A stretch of 64,000 nucleotides of DNA, taken from NCBI GenBank assembly GCA_050116575.1, contig JASFOJ010000005.1, positions 1 through 64,000 of the forward strand, in the 5' to 3' direction. Numbering within the stretch: position 1 is the first letter of the stretch; every line of letters starts with the position of its first letter. Positions 44,865 through 52,499 of this stretch are shown piece after piece. The position numbers and the translations under genes were made by a program. The notes beneath the pieces are model-generated. The model searched no databases. It was not told the origin of the DNA and saw nothing but the letters and a program-made list of their open reading frames with translations. This DNA comes from JAKEGK01 sp050116575. Lineage in GTDB: Bacteria > Pseudomonadota > Gammaproteobacteria > SZUA-152.

Positions 44865-44918
44865 TGGCCGCCTGCCGCCGGCGTTATCCGCAACTTGAAA
44901 ATGTCCGATTACCGTATA

Positions 44919-44946
44919 GGATTTATATAAATCCGGGCTACAGCCC
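44919..44946. repeat. 16-bp palindrome followed by a GC hairpin
   Basis: GGATTTATATAAATCC (44919-44934) is a perfect palindrome, immediately followed by GGGCTACAGCCC (44935-44946), a short hairpin. The pair lies 25-52 bases before the next start codon. It may be a processing or regulatory structure, or the terminator of the protease transcript. Confidence 0.5.
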
Positions 44947-44970
44947 GGGCCACCATGAAGGGGATATACT

Positions 44971-45783
44971 ATGGCTACAACGCTTTACGTCAATACCCCA
45001 GAGCTGGATGCAATTTCTGCGGTCATTCAGGAGGCGGTTGCTGAAGTTGCCCATGCTTTTGATCGCGCCGGCACCGGTAACCAAATGCCATTATCGGATA
45101 CGGCCGTGTCCCCCGCCGTGTTGGACCAGGCGCTGAGCCGGTTTTTGGATGTTCTCCAACGCGTCGATAATGATCGGGGTGACAGTCCTTCCCGCGTCCT
45201 TCCCGTTAAGCCCACCTGTGACAGCATCAATAAGCCGGTATTGAACCGCGCCAAATTGTCAGCCGCGGCCAATCAGGGACTGCAGTTGCTGGAAACCCTG
45301 AGCGAATGGGCCAGTTCCCTTGGATTGCCGCGCCAGGAAAACCAGATTAAAACGGTAATGGTGATGACCGCCCTGTGGGTGGCTCGGCACGGTGGTGAAC
45401 TGGAAACTATTGAAAGCGTCGTTAATACTCTGGCCGAAATCGCCAATGCCACGACCGAGCAGCAGGAGCTGGCGGAGCTCAGCTACATGATGGGCGAGCT
45501 GGCGTATGCGATCTCCGGGCAAACGAAATTTGATTTTGAAAACGCGGAGCGTCACCGGCCCTGGCGGGTGTTAAACCTCAATCGCGGTATTACTGCAACC
45601 CGCTCCCACGATACCCGGATCATGGAAAACGCCTTTGATGACCTGATTCGCAATATTCCGGAAGATGCGGAAAGCTTTTTTCGGCAGGGGGTACAGCAGA
45701 CCGAACAGCTGGATTACCCGGACCACGTGCGTAATGTGGTATTCCGTTATTACCGGGAGTCAAAAAGCCGAGCCGTGCATTAA
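44971..45783 (+). CDS. Conserved-type protein, unknown
   Basis: The 270-residue protein is soluble and largely alpha-helical, with no signal peptide or membrane segment. The N-terminal region contains VIQEAVAEVAHAFDRAG; the central part has KTVMVMTALWVARHGGEL and the C-terminal part ENAFDDLIRNIPEDAESFF. I cannot assign a family. AAGGGGATA is well placed before the ATG, supporting the start. The inverted repeat element follows its stop. Confidence 0.7.
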   Translation: MATTLYVNTPELDAISAVIQEAVAEVAHAFDRAGTGNQMPLSDTAVSPAVLDQALSRFLDVLQRVDNDRGDSPSRVLPVKPTCDSINKPVLNRAKLSAAANQGLQLLETLSEWASSLGLPRQENQIKTVMVMTALWVARHGGELETIESVVNTLAEIANATTEQQELAELSYMMGELAYAISGQTKFDFENAERHRPWRVLNLNRGITATRSHDTRIMENAFDDLIRNIPEDAESFFRQGVQQTEQLDYPDHVRNVVFRYYRESKSRAVH

Positions 45784-45827
45784 ATTATTTCATCCGAGTC
45801 GTCTGGTAGAAAAATCAAGATCGGTAT

Positions 45828-46054
45828 TTAACGCAAAGACGCCAAGACGCAAAGAAAAAACCAAAATCAATTAAGTGTCGCGACAAGGGCCGTAAAATCG
45901 CCTTTTATTAGATTGCCATTCTCGGGGATACTTAAGCGACCATTAAAGTTTTGGCTGTCAGCGAACATCTGTATCTATTTACCGGCAATGCCGGACTGAA
46001 GATTAATAGTTATTTTCGTCTTTTCTTTGCGCCTTCGCGTCTTTGCGTTGAAAA
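45828..46054. repeat. Inverted-repeat element bounded by CGCAAAGACGC-type arms
   Basis: The left arm (45828-45859) includes AACGCAAAGACGCCAAGACG, and the right arm (46023-46054) is its reverse complement with two mismatches over 26 bases. The arms enclose about 160 bp without coding capacity. The element fills the space between convergent genes: its left arm starts about 45 bases after one stop, and its right arm ends 14 bases before the other. The same arms recur at 57021-57170, with an unrelated centre. Confidence 0.75.
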
Positions 46055-46067
46055 TCTTTTTTACCTG

Positions 46068-46991
46068 CTAGCCCAACGATTCGATGTAGGCATTAACCAA
46101 CCCCGGTGAAAACTGGATCGTAATGTAGTTATCATCCAGCTCGTACGGCTTGTCGATGGTCGCGGAAGGGGAATAAGCCATAGCGGTTTTGATATAGACG
46201 GTTGTACCATTTATGTTGACTGGATAGCGTTGCCCCCATTCTTCCGTTCCCCGCAGAAAACTGAACGCCCGGCGCGCGGACCATTGGGTTGAAATTTCAA
46301 AGTCCTGTTGGGTGGGAGACGGCATGTAAGTCGCCTCAATCCAGCTTTGCGGTTCAGCGTTGATGTTGTTCAGCTGATAAAGGCGTATTGCCTCCAGGAA
46401 CAGCCGGCCACCGAATTCGCCCAGTTTGGCATCGATGGCCCGTCCCCGCATGCCGGCCCGTAATGGAACTTGCGTTTGAATCACGATATCACCGGCGTCG
46501 AATTCCTCGTTGATCAAATGCAATGTGACCCCGGTTCGCGTTTCACCATTTTTCAACTGCCAGAACACCGGCTGCGGGCCTCGGTAAGCCGGCAGCAACG
46601 AAGGATGAATATTGAGGCTGGCGATGCGGGAAGTTCGCCAGATGTCCGGCGGGATTTTAAAGGGAAAGCAGGCCACCAGGATGTAGTCGGGCTTGAGGTT
46701 CTCAATCTCCTGGCGGAACTGGTGCGAAGATATGTTCTGTACGTAATGGACGGGAATATGAAATTCCAGGGCCAAATTTTCCACGGTAGGGTGATTGGTA
46801 TTTTGGACAATGGGAATGCCACCGATACTGGCCACCTCGTTATTGGGACCTTTGCCGGGGATAACAATACCCGTGATATTGACCTTGCGCCTGATCAGCA
46901 GTTCCAGAACGGCATGGGACATTGTGCCCAGGCTGCCAAAAAACAGAACCCGGTGTTGTGGTGGTTTGGGGGCATTGGTGTTTTTTGTCAT
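46068..46991 (-). CDS. Formyltransferase, Fmt-related, non-canonical
   Basis: This 307-residue protein has the formyltransferase catalytic set Asn-His-Asp: LNIHPSLLPAYRGPQP and INEEFDAGDIVI. It therefore probably uses 10-formyltetrahydrofolate. It lacks the GTPEFA start and positively charged loop of tRNA formyltransferase, and a true fmt exists at 17040-17981, so the acceptor is probably something else, such as a sugar amine or small metabolite. The C-terminal 110 residues resemble Fmt_C loosely. It is downstream of the thioredoxin-like gene on the same strand with an 81-base gap. Confidence 0.75.
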   Translation of the reverse strand: MTKNTNAPKPPQHRVLFFGSLGTMSHAVLELLIRRKVNITGIVIPGKGPNNEVASIGGIPIVQNTNHPTVENLALEFHIPVHYVQNISSHQFRQEIENLKPDYILVACFPFKIPPDIWRTSRIASLNIHPSLLPAYRGPQPVFWQLKNGETRTGVTLHLINEEFDAGDIVIQTQVPLRAGMRGRAIDAKLGEFGGRLFLEAIRLYQLNNINAEPQSWIEATYMPSPTQQDFEISTQWSARRAFSFLRGTEEWGQRYPVNINGTTVYIKTAMAYSPSATIDKPYELDDNYITIQFSPGLVNAYIESLG

Positions 46992-47072
46992 TGGAACCTA
47001 CAAGTCGATTTTATTGCGCAAACAGGACTGGTGTTGCCGGTGGCTAATTCAGGGGCAACACGTCGAGCCTGG

Positions 47073-47567
47073 CTAACGTCGGTTGCCTTGCAGGTGCCGC
47101 CCGGCATCGGCCGCTTGAGTAATCTGTTCACACTGATCAATAAATTGTTGGGGCGAAAGATTATGCGGCGTCCGAATGCGTTTTACGGTTTTCGGATTGC
47201 CTGTGACCATAAAAAACGTTGGGTAGCCCCGTACCCCATAACTATCGGCAATTTGTCGTTCTTTTAAACCGATTTCAGGATTTATCTTAACGGGGATGGC
47301 GTTGTGGAAATACTGCGCAACTTTCGGTGAGGCAAGCACCTTTTCTCTCAGTCGCTTACAATTCTCGCACCAATCCGTATGAAAATACAATGCGACAGGT
47401 TTGTGGGTGGTCTTTTGCAATTGTAGAGCCGCCTGGTAACCCTTGGCACCGCTGTACCAGTGCCGCAGTGTGGTGTCCACGGCAAATTGCGATAGTGCGA
47501 CGCCGATCAGGGTAAGGGCGCCAACGACCACAGCTGCGGTGAACAGGAGACGGCGATGGTGTTTCAT
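47073..47567 (-). CDS. Thioredoxin-like protein, periplasmic
   Basis: The 164-residue product has an N-terminal membrane anchor or signal (about 7-28) and a thioredoxin fold with active-site motif C67-ENC-C70 in FHTDWCENCKRL, plus the cis-proline YGVRGYPTFFMV. CxxC thioredoxin folds with this DWCENCK pattern often resemble the DsbD C-terminal domain or DUF255-type proteins. It likely reduces or forms disulfides at the outer face of the inner membrane. The partner is unknown; it precedes the non-canonical formyltransferase. Confidence 0.83.
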   Translation of the reverse strand: MKHHRRLLFTAAVVVGALTLIGVALSQFAVDTTLRHWYSGAKGYQAALQLQKTTHKPVALYFHTDWCENCKRLREKVLASPKVAQYFHNAIPVKINPEIGLKERQIADSYGVRGYPTFFMVTGNPKTVKRIRTPHNLSPQQFIDQCEQITQAADAGRHLQGNRR

Positions 47568-47820
47568 GACAATAACAAGATCGTGAACTTTGCAATTGAC
47601 CGGTTAAGATCCGGAGGATTTACCCTGTCCATGGTAGTGGATACCTGTGCTAATGTGAACCTAACATTGCAACCCGGATGCGTCTGAGAATGGTTTCCCA
47701 GCTATGAAATGGCCGCTTTTCTTCGATATATCAAAAGCTTAATAGTAATTGATCGGCGCTCAAGCTATGGGGGCAGCAGACGATACAGGTAAATAGATTG
47801 CTTTCGTGATTAAAAAGTTA

Positions 47821-47917
47821 GGAGTTCTGTCAAAAGGCAAGCTTACCGAAAGGTAAGACACGCAAAGTCACCGGTCTAAAGAGTACGACTCTATGACAGC
47901 GGGACCACCGGAACTCA
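47821..47917 (+). promoter_or_regulatory. Cyclic-di-GMP-I (GEMM) riboswitch
   Basis: All parts of the class I aptamer are present in order. The P1 arm GAGTTC (47822-47827) pairs with GAACTC (47911-47916). A hairpin CTTACC-GAAA-GGTAAG (47842-47857) carries the GNRA tetraloop. The conserved ACGCAAAG (47860-47867) leads into CACCGGTCTAAA. A third stem AGAGT/ACTCT (47880-47892) is followed by ATGACAGCGGGACCACCGG. The expression platform is not clear: no terminator with a T-tract follows within 100 bases, so translational control is possible. The plus-strand genes downstream are a 31-codon frame and a 98-codon membrane protein. Confidence 0.9.
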
Positions 47918-47929
47918 AGCAGGCAAGAA

Positions 47930-48025
47930 ATGCAGTATGGATCTTGCTTTGTGACACCTCCCCTTGTTTCCATGATCAGTGTGGGGTTACGCTCCTGGCT
48001 TGTTAAAACGGCGGTATTGTTTTGA
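47930..48025 (+). CDS. Possible 31-residue leader peptide
   Basis: An ATG 13 bases after the riboswitch opens 31 codons (MQYGSCFVTPPLVSMIS...) ending at TGA 48023-48025. AGG six bases upstream could be a weak ribosome-binding site, and AGGCAAG close to the P1 helix could be masked or exposed by ligand binding. It may be a regulatory leader or chance; only its position supports it. Confidence 0.25.
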   Translation: MQYGSCFVTPPLVSMISVGLRSWLVKTAVLF

Positions 48026-48051
48026 CGGGTATTAAATAGTTGTAACTGGCC

Positions 48052-48348
48052 ATGTCATCAGATTCCTTCAGGTTGTTCAAAGCCAAGCGGCGCAGGCCGT
48101 TGTGTGGTATTGACTGTTTAATTGGCATTGCGTTTTTTATTACGCTGGCCATCGCTTCGGGTCTGTTGTTCGAAGTATCCACCGCGGCTGGCCGCAAAAT
48201 TGGCAATAGCGGTGCTTCGACTGAAACCAGCCAAAATCCGGCATTGGGTAGCATTAATGCTGAATCGTCGCCGTCGACCCAATCCGCGCGGTACTATTCC
48301 GGGTATTCGCTCTCACCCATGGCCGTCGATGATTCCTGTGAATTGTAA
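48052..48348 (+). CDS. Small single-helix membrane protein under c-di-GMP riboswitch
   Basis: The 98-residue product has a basic N-terminus (FRLFKAKRRRPLCG), one strong membrane helix (about 19-41, CLIGIAFFITLAIASGLLFEV) and a serine/alanine-rich tail ending in DDSCEL. By the positive-inside rule the tail would be periplasmic. I do not recognise it. The ATG lies 135 bases beyond the riboswitch, has an in-frame TAA just upstream, and lacks a good ribosome-binding site, so it may not be the only target. c-di-GMP control suggests a surface, motility or biofilm role, which is inference. Confidence 0.55.
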   Translation: MSSDSFRLFKAKRRRPLCGIDCLIGIAFFITLAIASGLLFEVSTAAGRKIGNSGASTETSQNPALGSINAESSPSTQSARYYSGYSLSPMAVDDSCEL

Positions 48349-48771
48349 CCGTGTGTGATTCGTCGTGGTGATTGCCGGTGCTGTGAACTGGCTAACAGTG
48401 GCCACTTAGTATATCGACTAATATTTACACCCAACAGGAGGTGATATCGAGAAGACGTAAATGCGATAAAATACAGCTATGCATCAGGTTATAGAAAGCG
48501 ACTTTTGTTGCTTTGAATGAATTTAATTACAATCCGAAACAAACGTAAGAAGCCATTGTTAAGCCTATAAAAGCTTAAACTACAATTTGTTGTTTTGTTA
48601 AATTTTTTATATCAATATTAAGTTGATATTATATAGTCACTCACACGTTCGCCCGTCCGGTGATTGCCGGACGGGCGTTACATTTTTGAGCTTTGCAATA
48701 TTTCGGACAGGGTCAGTTGTCTGCTACGCCATGTTGTTGCCGTGCCAGGCTGCCGGGGATGAGCCGGGTTG
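48349..48771. other. Non-coding region after the riboswitch gene, 423 bp
   Basis: The segment contains an isolated, near-perfect ribosome-binding sequence AGGAGGTGAT (about 48436-48445) that leads to no open frame, a small AAAGCGAC/GTTGCTTT hairpin, an AT-rich tract with TATCAA/TTGATA, and a strong terminator at 48650-48682. It could be a long 3' end or hold a small RNA. The open frame at 48623-48826 overlaps the terminator and is rejected. Confidence 0.5.
48650..48682 (+). terminator. Intrinsic terminator
   Basis: CGCCCGTCCGG and CCGGACGGGCG form a perfect 11-bp stem with a TGATTG loop, followed by TTACATTTTT. It probably ends the transcript that begins with the c-di-GMP riboswitch, about 300 bases after the 98-codon gene. 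Confidence 0.85.
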
Positions 48772-49212
48772 TTATTGGAATAACTTTTCGATTTGCTGCA
48801 TTGCCCGCCATTCATCTTCACTGTAGATTTCTTTTGCTTCCTCGGGCTTGATGCCGTAGCGGGGAAGAAAAAGCAGTTGCTTCAGGTCACGATGGTGCGT
48901 GGAAATGCTCTCTTGCGGTGCGCCAGCCAGGGCCAGCAGAGTTCGCGAGTAGTCATAGCCGGCGTTGGTAAATACCCGTTCCACAAATTCACGGCGCGAT
49001 TCAGGTGGCATTTTGACAGGATTCATTGGGATAGTCTTTGAGGCGTTTTTGTAAGCATTGGCCAACGCCTCCAGCGCAGCCCTGTCACCAAGCGGTGCGG
49101 GCGGCAACCGGTCACCGGGTCCGCAACCGGACAATGCAACCAGGCTTATTGCTATTACCCACAGTGCAAATCTCCCGTTTCTCTTGTTGCTCTCGTTGCC
49201 CGCCGGGCGCAT
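48772..49212 (-). CDS. Lipoprotein, unknown
   Basis: The 146-residue product from ATG 49212 has a lipoprotein signal (ALWVIAISLVALSGC), followed by a proline-rich linker and a helical domain with REFVERVFTNAGYDYSRTL and a charged, acidic end (KPEEAKEIYSEDEWRAMQ). I know no family. Upstream in-frame ATGs at 49305 and 49338 would add up to 42 residues and overlap the divergent zapE start; they are less likely. No ribosome-binding site is convincing. Confidence 0.6.
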   Translation of the reverse strand: MRPAGNESNKRNGRFALWVIAISLVALSGCGPGDRLPPAPLGDRAALEALANAYKNASKTIPMNPVKMPPESRREFVERVFTNAGYDYSRTLLALAGAPQESISTHHRDLKQLLFLPRYGIKPEEAKEIYSEDEWRAMQQIEKLFQ

Positions 49213-49336
49213 TGTTGGTTTAATGTCGGTGGCAACCTGGCTGGCCGCCGCGGTGCGGAGTATGCCATTAAAGACTCCAACCATTAATGTCGTTAGTGAT
49301 ACCATAGAAACACGTCGTTTTGTCAATTGTATAATC

Positions 49337-50476
49337 ATGAGTTTTAAATCCGTTTACCAGCATGCCCTTAGCCGGAAAGGTTATCACACTGATACTGCAC
49401 AGGCGATGGTCGTGGAACAGCTGGATCAGCTTTTTAGCCGTTTACAGGAAAAACATAACCCCGCATCGGTTTATCAGGGTTTATGGCAAAAAATGATAGC
49501 CGGCCGGCAATATACCGGCGTTTTACAGGGCTGCTATATGTGGGGCGGAGTGGGCCGGGGTAAAACCTGGTTAATGGATCTGTTTTACCAGGCGGCACCC
49601 CAGGTGCAAAAACAGCGGTTTCATTTTCATGAATTCATGCAAGGCATCCACGACTTGCTGGACCAGTTCAAGGGCTGTAAAAACCCGCTGACACGGGTAG
49701 CCGACCACATGGCACAGCAGGCACGACTGATTTGCCTGGACGAATTTCACGTATCTGACATCACCGACGCGATGTTGTTATACGGTTTGCTGGATAGTAT
49801 GTACAAGCAGGATGTGGTGTTGGTGATGACATCCAACATACCACCGGATGATTTGTATAAAAACGGGTTGCAACGCAGCCGTTTCGTGCCGGCGATTGCG
49901 CTAATCAAACAGCGTAATGCGGTAATTCATCTGGAAGGTGAGCGCGATTACCGGTTGCGCGGCGACGATGACCATACAAACTATTATTATCCATTGTCGG
50001 TGAATACCGATTCCCGCCTGGAATATCGCTTTCGGTCCCTGGCCCAGGGCGGCGTTGTCGCGAGCACGCCGGTGACAATCAATAAACGACCCGTGCCGAG
50101 CCGGATGGCTGCCGATAATGTTGTCTGGTTTGACTTTGAGGCCATTTGCGGTGGTCCGCGGGCGGCAGCCGACTATATTGTTATCGCGCAGCAATTTGAC
50201 CACGTCATTATCTCCAATATATTCCGTATGGATGATAATCATGATGATATGGTGAAACGCTTTATTAACCTGGTGGACGAATTCTATGACCGCAAGGTCC
50301 AGTTGATTATCAGTGCTATGGGGTCGCCGGCGGAACTGTACCGCGGCCGCCGTTTTGGCGAGCAATTCAAACGTACCGTCAGCCGGTTGGAACATATGAA
50401 ATCAACAGCGGCGTATGGCGGCGCAATGGCTTATACCGGGACTGATCATGCGAACCACCACGGGTCTGGCGGGTAA
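49337..50476 (+). CDS. zapE: Cell division ATPase ZapE (AFG1-like)
   Basis: The 379-residue AAA-like P-loop ATPase has Walker A GGVGRGKT (70-77) and Walker B LICLDEFHV, with the family segment ADAMLLYGLLD-like (ITDAMLLYGLL) following. ZapE helps constrict or stabilise the FtsZ ring under low-oxygen or high-temperature growth in E. coli. ATG at 49337 (MSFKSVYQ) gives the normal family length; a longer frame from 49058 overlaps the divergent lipoprotein gene and is unlikely. Confidence 0.93.
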   Translation: MSFKSVYQHALSRKGYHTDTAQAMVVEQLDQLFSRLQEKHNPASVYQGLWQKMIAGRQYTGVLQGCYMWGGVGRGKTWLMDLFYQAAPQVQKQRFHFHEFMQGIHDLLDQFKGCKNPLTRVADHMAQQARLICLDEFHVSDITDAMLLYGLLDSMYKQDVVLVMTSNIPPDDLYKNGLQRSRFVPAIALIKQRNAVIHLEGERDYRLRGDDDHTNYYYPLSVNTDSRLEYRFRSLAQGGVVASTPVTINKRPVPSRMAADNVVWFDFEAICGGPRAAADYIVIAQQFDHVIISNIFRMDDNHDDMVKRFINLVDEFYDRKVQLIISAMGSPAELYRGRRFGEQFKRTVSRLEHMKSTAAYGGAMAYTGTDHANHHGSGG

Positions 50477-50789
50477 ACGGATTTATAATAAGTAAATCTC
50501 GTTTTTAAAATAACGAATCAGCGTCACCTGGGTTTTCTCCAGTAACCGTCTGAATAGACAAGAAATTTGCTGGTTGCGCGAAGCGGCTGTGCCAAATTGA
50601 GTCCCGCTGTGACGGTAAGCAAATTTTGCCGAAGTGTAATAAAGCGAAAATTGAACTGTCCAAATTCCAAATGGTGCCGATAGGTTAGATAAACGAACCA
50701 AGGGACCAGCTGCTTTATTTGGAAAGCAACAATTTCAATATGAGGGAGTGGAGTGAGCTGATCCCCCTAGTTAGTAAAGGAGGGATGCC
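50477..50789. other. Intergenic region, 313 bp
   Basis: The space between zapE and the small exported protein gene shows no clear hairpin or open frame. A strong ribosome-binding site, GGAGGG, ends it at about 50778-50784. Confidence 0.5.
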
Positions 50790-51143
50790 ATGAAGCGGGT
50801 TAATTGTTATGTTGTATTGGCAACGATTCTGATTGCGTTGCCGGGTTACGCGGCTGCTTATGAATACAACGCATTTGGCAGCGAGCAAGACGATTGTTTT
50901 GCGAAAGCGATGATTGGTATGGATTCGGTGATCAACTCCCGACTGGGTGTACCGCCGGAGCACGCCGTGGATCTAAACCGGGAAACCCATACTACTGCTA
51001 CAGCTTCACCGACATATGACACGGATACGTTGAACGTCATGTTAAACGCCTACCTCTGGAAAGATACACCTCATACCTACGCCGTTCGGGTGTTTTTCAA
51101 GTGTGCCCAGCAAAAAGCATTTAACAAGCAGGCAAAAAACTAA
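50790..51143 (+). CDS. Small exported protein, unknown
   Basis: The 117-residue product has a clear signal peptide (VVLATILIALPGYAAA) and a short mature region of about 95 residues. Two cysteines (in QDDCFAKAM and FFKCAQQK) could form a disulfide in the periplasm. I recognise no family. AAAGGAGGG about five bases before the ATG is one of the best ribosome-binding sites in the window. It converges on folA with 26 bases between stops. Confidence 0.75.
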   Translation: MKRVNCYVVLATILIALPGYAAAYEYNAFGSEQDDCFAKAMIGMDSVINSRLGVPPEHAVDLNRETHTTATASPTYDTDTLNVMLNAYLWKDTPHTYAVRVFFKCAQQKAFNKQAKN

Positions 51144-51169
51144 TACAGAATACCGTAGGCGGGAGCGTT

Positions 51170-51697
51170 TTATTTCGGTTTTCTTTCCAGGATGCTGAAC
51201 GTACAGCGATAGGGATTTTTGTCGTCTGCGTCATGACGGTGACGTTCCGTTTCGATCCAGCGCTGGGGATCGATAACGGGAAACCAGGCGTCGCCGTCGA
51301 AGTCCGCATCCACTATGGTCATATACAACCTGTCCGCCATCGGCAGGGACTGTTCGTACAATGACATACCGCCGATAATCATCACCTCATCAGCATCACC
51401 GCATGCCTTCAGCGCTTCGTCGATGGAATGGGTTACAATCGCCCCTTGCGCCCGGTAGTTTGCGTCCTGGGTGACAACGATGTTGGTGCGATCCGGCAGC
51501 GGCCTGCCGCCAAAGGATTCAAAGGTGTTCCTGCCCATGACCACCGGTTTGCCCAGTGTGTGGCGGCGGAACCATTTCATGTCCGCGGGCAGCTTCCATG
51601 GCAATCGGTTGTCGATGCCGATGACCCGGTTTTTGGCCATCGCCCAGATCAGTGAAATTTTCAAACGGCGACCGGGGCTTTTATGTGAGGATGACAT
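51170..51697 (-). CDS. folA: Dihydrofolate reductase
   Basis: The enzyme reduces dihydrofolate to tetrahydrofolate with NADPH. The core starts at LKISLIWAMAKNRVIG and continues with NRLPWKLPADMKWF (catalytic Asp in PADM) and the GRNTFESFGGRPLP block; VMIIGGMSLYEQ follows. The start is ambiguous. ATG at 51697 lies inside thyA and adds 11 residues; TTG at 51664 overlaps the thyA stop (TTGA) and gives the canonical family N-terminus. Either way it is coupled to thyA, which regenerates its substrate. Confidence 0.94.
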   Translation of the reverse strand: MSSSHKSPGRRLKISLIWAMAKNRVIGIDNRLPWKLPADMKWFRRHTLGKPVVMGRNTFESFGGRPLPDRTNIVVTQDANYRAQGAIVTHSIDEALKACGDADEVMIIGGMSLYEQSLPMADRLYMTIVDADFDGDAWFPVIDPQRWIETERHRHDADDKNPYRCTFSILERKPK

Positions 51698-52455
51698 TCG
51701 TAACCCACCAGTTCAAAGTCATCAAAGGAAAAATCAAATACCGATGTGATGTCCGGGTTGAGTTTTATGATCGGCAGGGGGTAGGGTTTGCGCGACAATT
51801 GCTGCTCCGCCTGTTCCAGATGATTCAAGTAAAGGTGGGCATCTCCCAGGGTGTGAATGAATTCACCGGGCGCCAGGTTGGTGACCTGGGCAATCATTAA
51901 GGTCAGCAATGCATAAGAGGCGATATTAAACGGTACGCCCAGAAATATGTCCGCGCTGCGCTGATAGAGCTGGCAGGACAGTTTGCCGTCAGCGACATAA
52001 AACTGGAAAAAAGCATGGCACGGTGGCAACGCCATTTTATCCAGTTCGCCCACATTCCAGGCGCTAACAATGATGCGCCGAGAATCCGGATTGTTGTTGA
52101 TCTGCTCGATCACCTGGCTGATTTGATCAATGTGTCTGCCGTCCGGTGCCGGCCAGGATCGCCATTGGTAACCGTAGATCGGGCCCAGGTCGCCATTGTC
52201 ATCGGCCCATTCATCCCAGATGGTTACCTTGTTGTCATGCAGGTATTGGGTATTGGTATCGCCTTTCAGGAACCACAGCAGTTCATGGATAATGGAGCGC
52301 AAATGCAGTTTCTTGGTGGTAACCACCGGGAAACCGTCGGCCAGGTTAAAACGCATCTGGTAACCGAAAACGCTCAGTGTCCCCGTTCCGGTACGGTCCG
52401 ATTTTTCGGTACCATTGGTTTTAACATGCTGCATTAAGTCAAGATATTGCTTCAT
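51661..52455 (-). CDS. thyA: Thymidylate synthase
   Basis: The 264-residue enzyme makes dTMP from dUMP with methylenetetrahydrofolate. The nucleophile is Cys146 in ALPPCHAFFQFYV, at the same position as in E. coli ThyA. RTGTGTLSVFGYQMRF, WDEWADDNGDLGPIYGYQWR and QRSADIFLGVPFNI are conserved. The gene overlaps folA and follows lgt on the minus strand, giving the common lgt-thyA-folA order. Confidence 0.98.
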   Translation of the reverse strand: MKQYLDLMQHVKTNGTEKSDRTGTGTLSVFGYQMRFNLADGFPVVTTKKLHLRSIIHELLWFLKGDTNTQYLHDNKVTIWDEWADDNGDLGPIYGYQWRSWPAPDGRHIDQISQVIEQINNNPDSRRIIVSAWNVGELDKMALPPCHAFFQFYVADGKLSCQLYQRSADIFLGVPFNIASYALLTLMIAQVTNLAPGEFIHTLGDAHLYLNHLEQAEQQLSRKPYPLPIIKLNPDITSVFDFSFDDFELVGYECHPHIKAPVAV

Positions 52456-52499
52456 ATTAAAAAGCCCTGGTGGGTTCCCTTCAAATACTCAACAGAAAG

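Noticed and set aside
44864..45136. 90-codon frame starting at the protease stop codon
   Set aside because: It overlaps the better-supported 44971 gene, which has a strong ribosome-binding site and normal codon use.
48623..48826. 67-codon plus-strand frame
   Set aside because: It runs through the terminator hairpin and into the opposite-strand lipoprotein gene.
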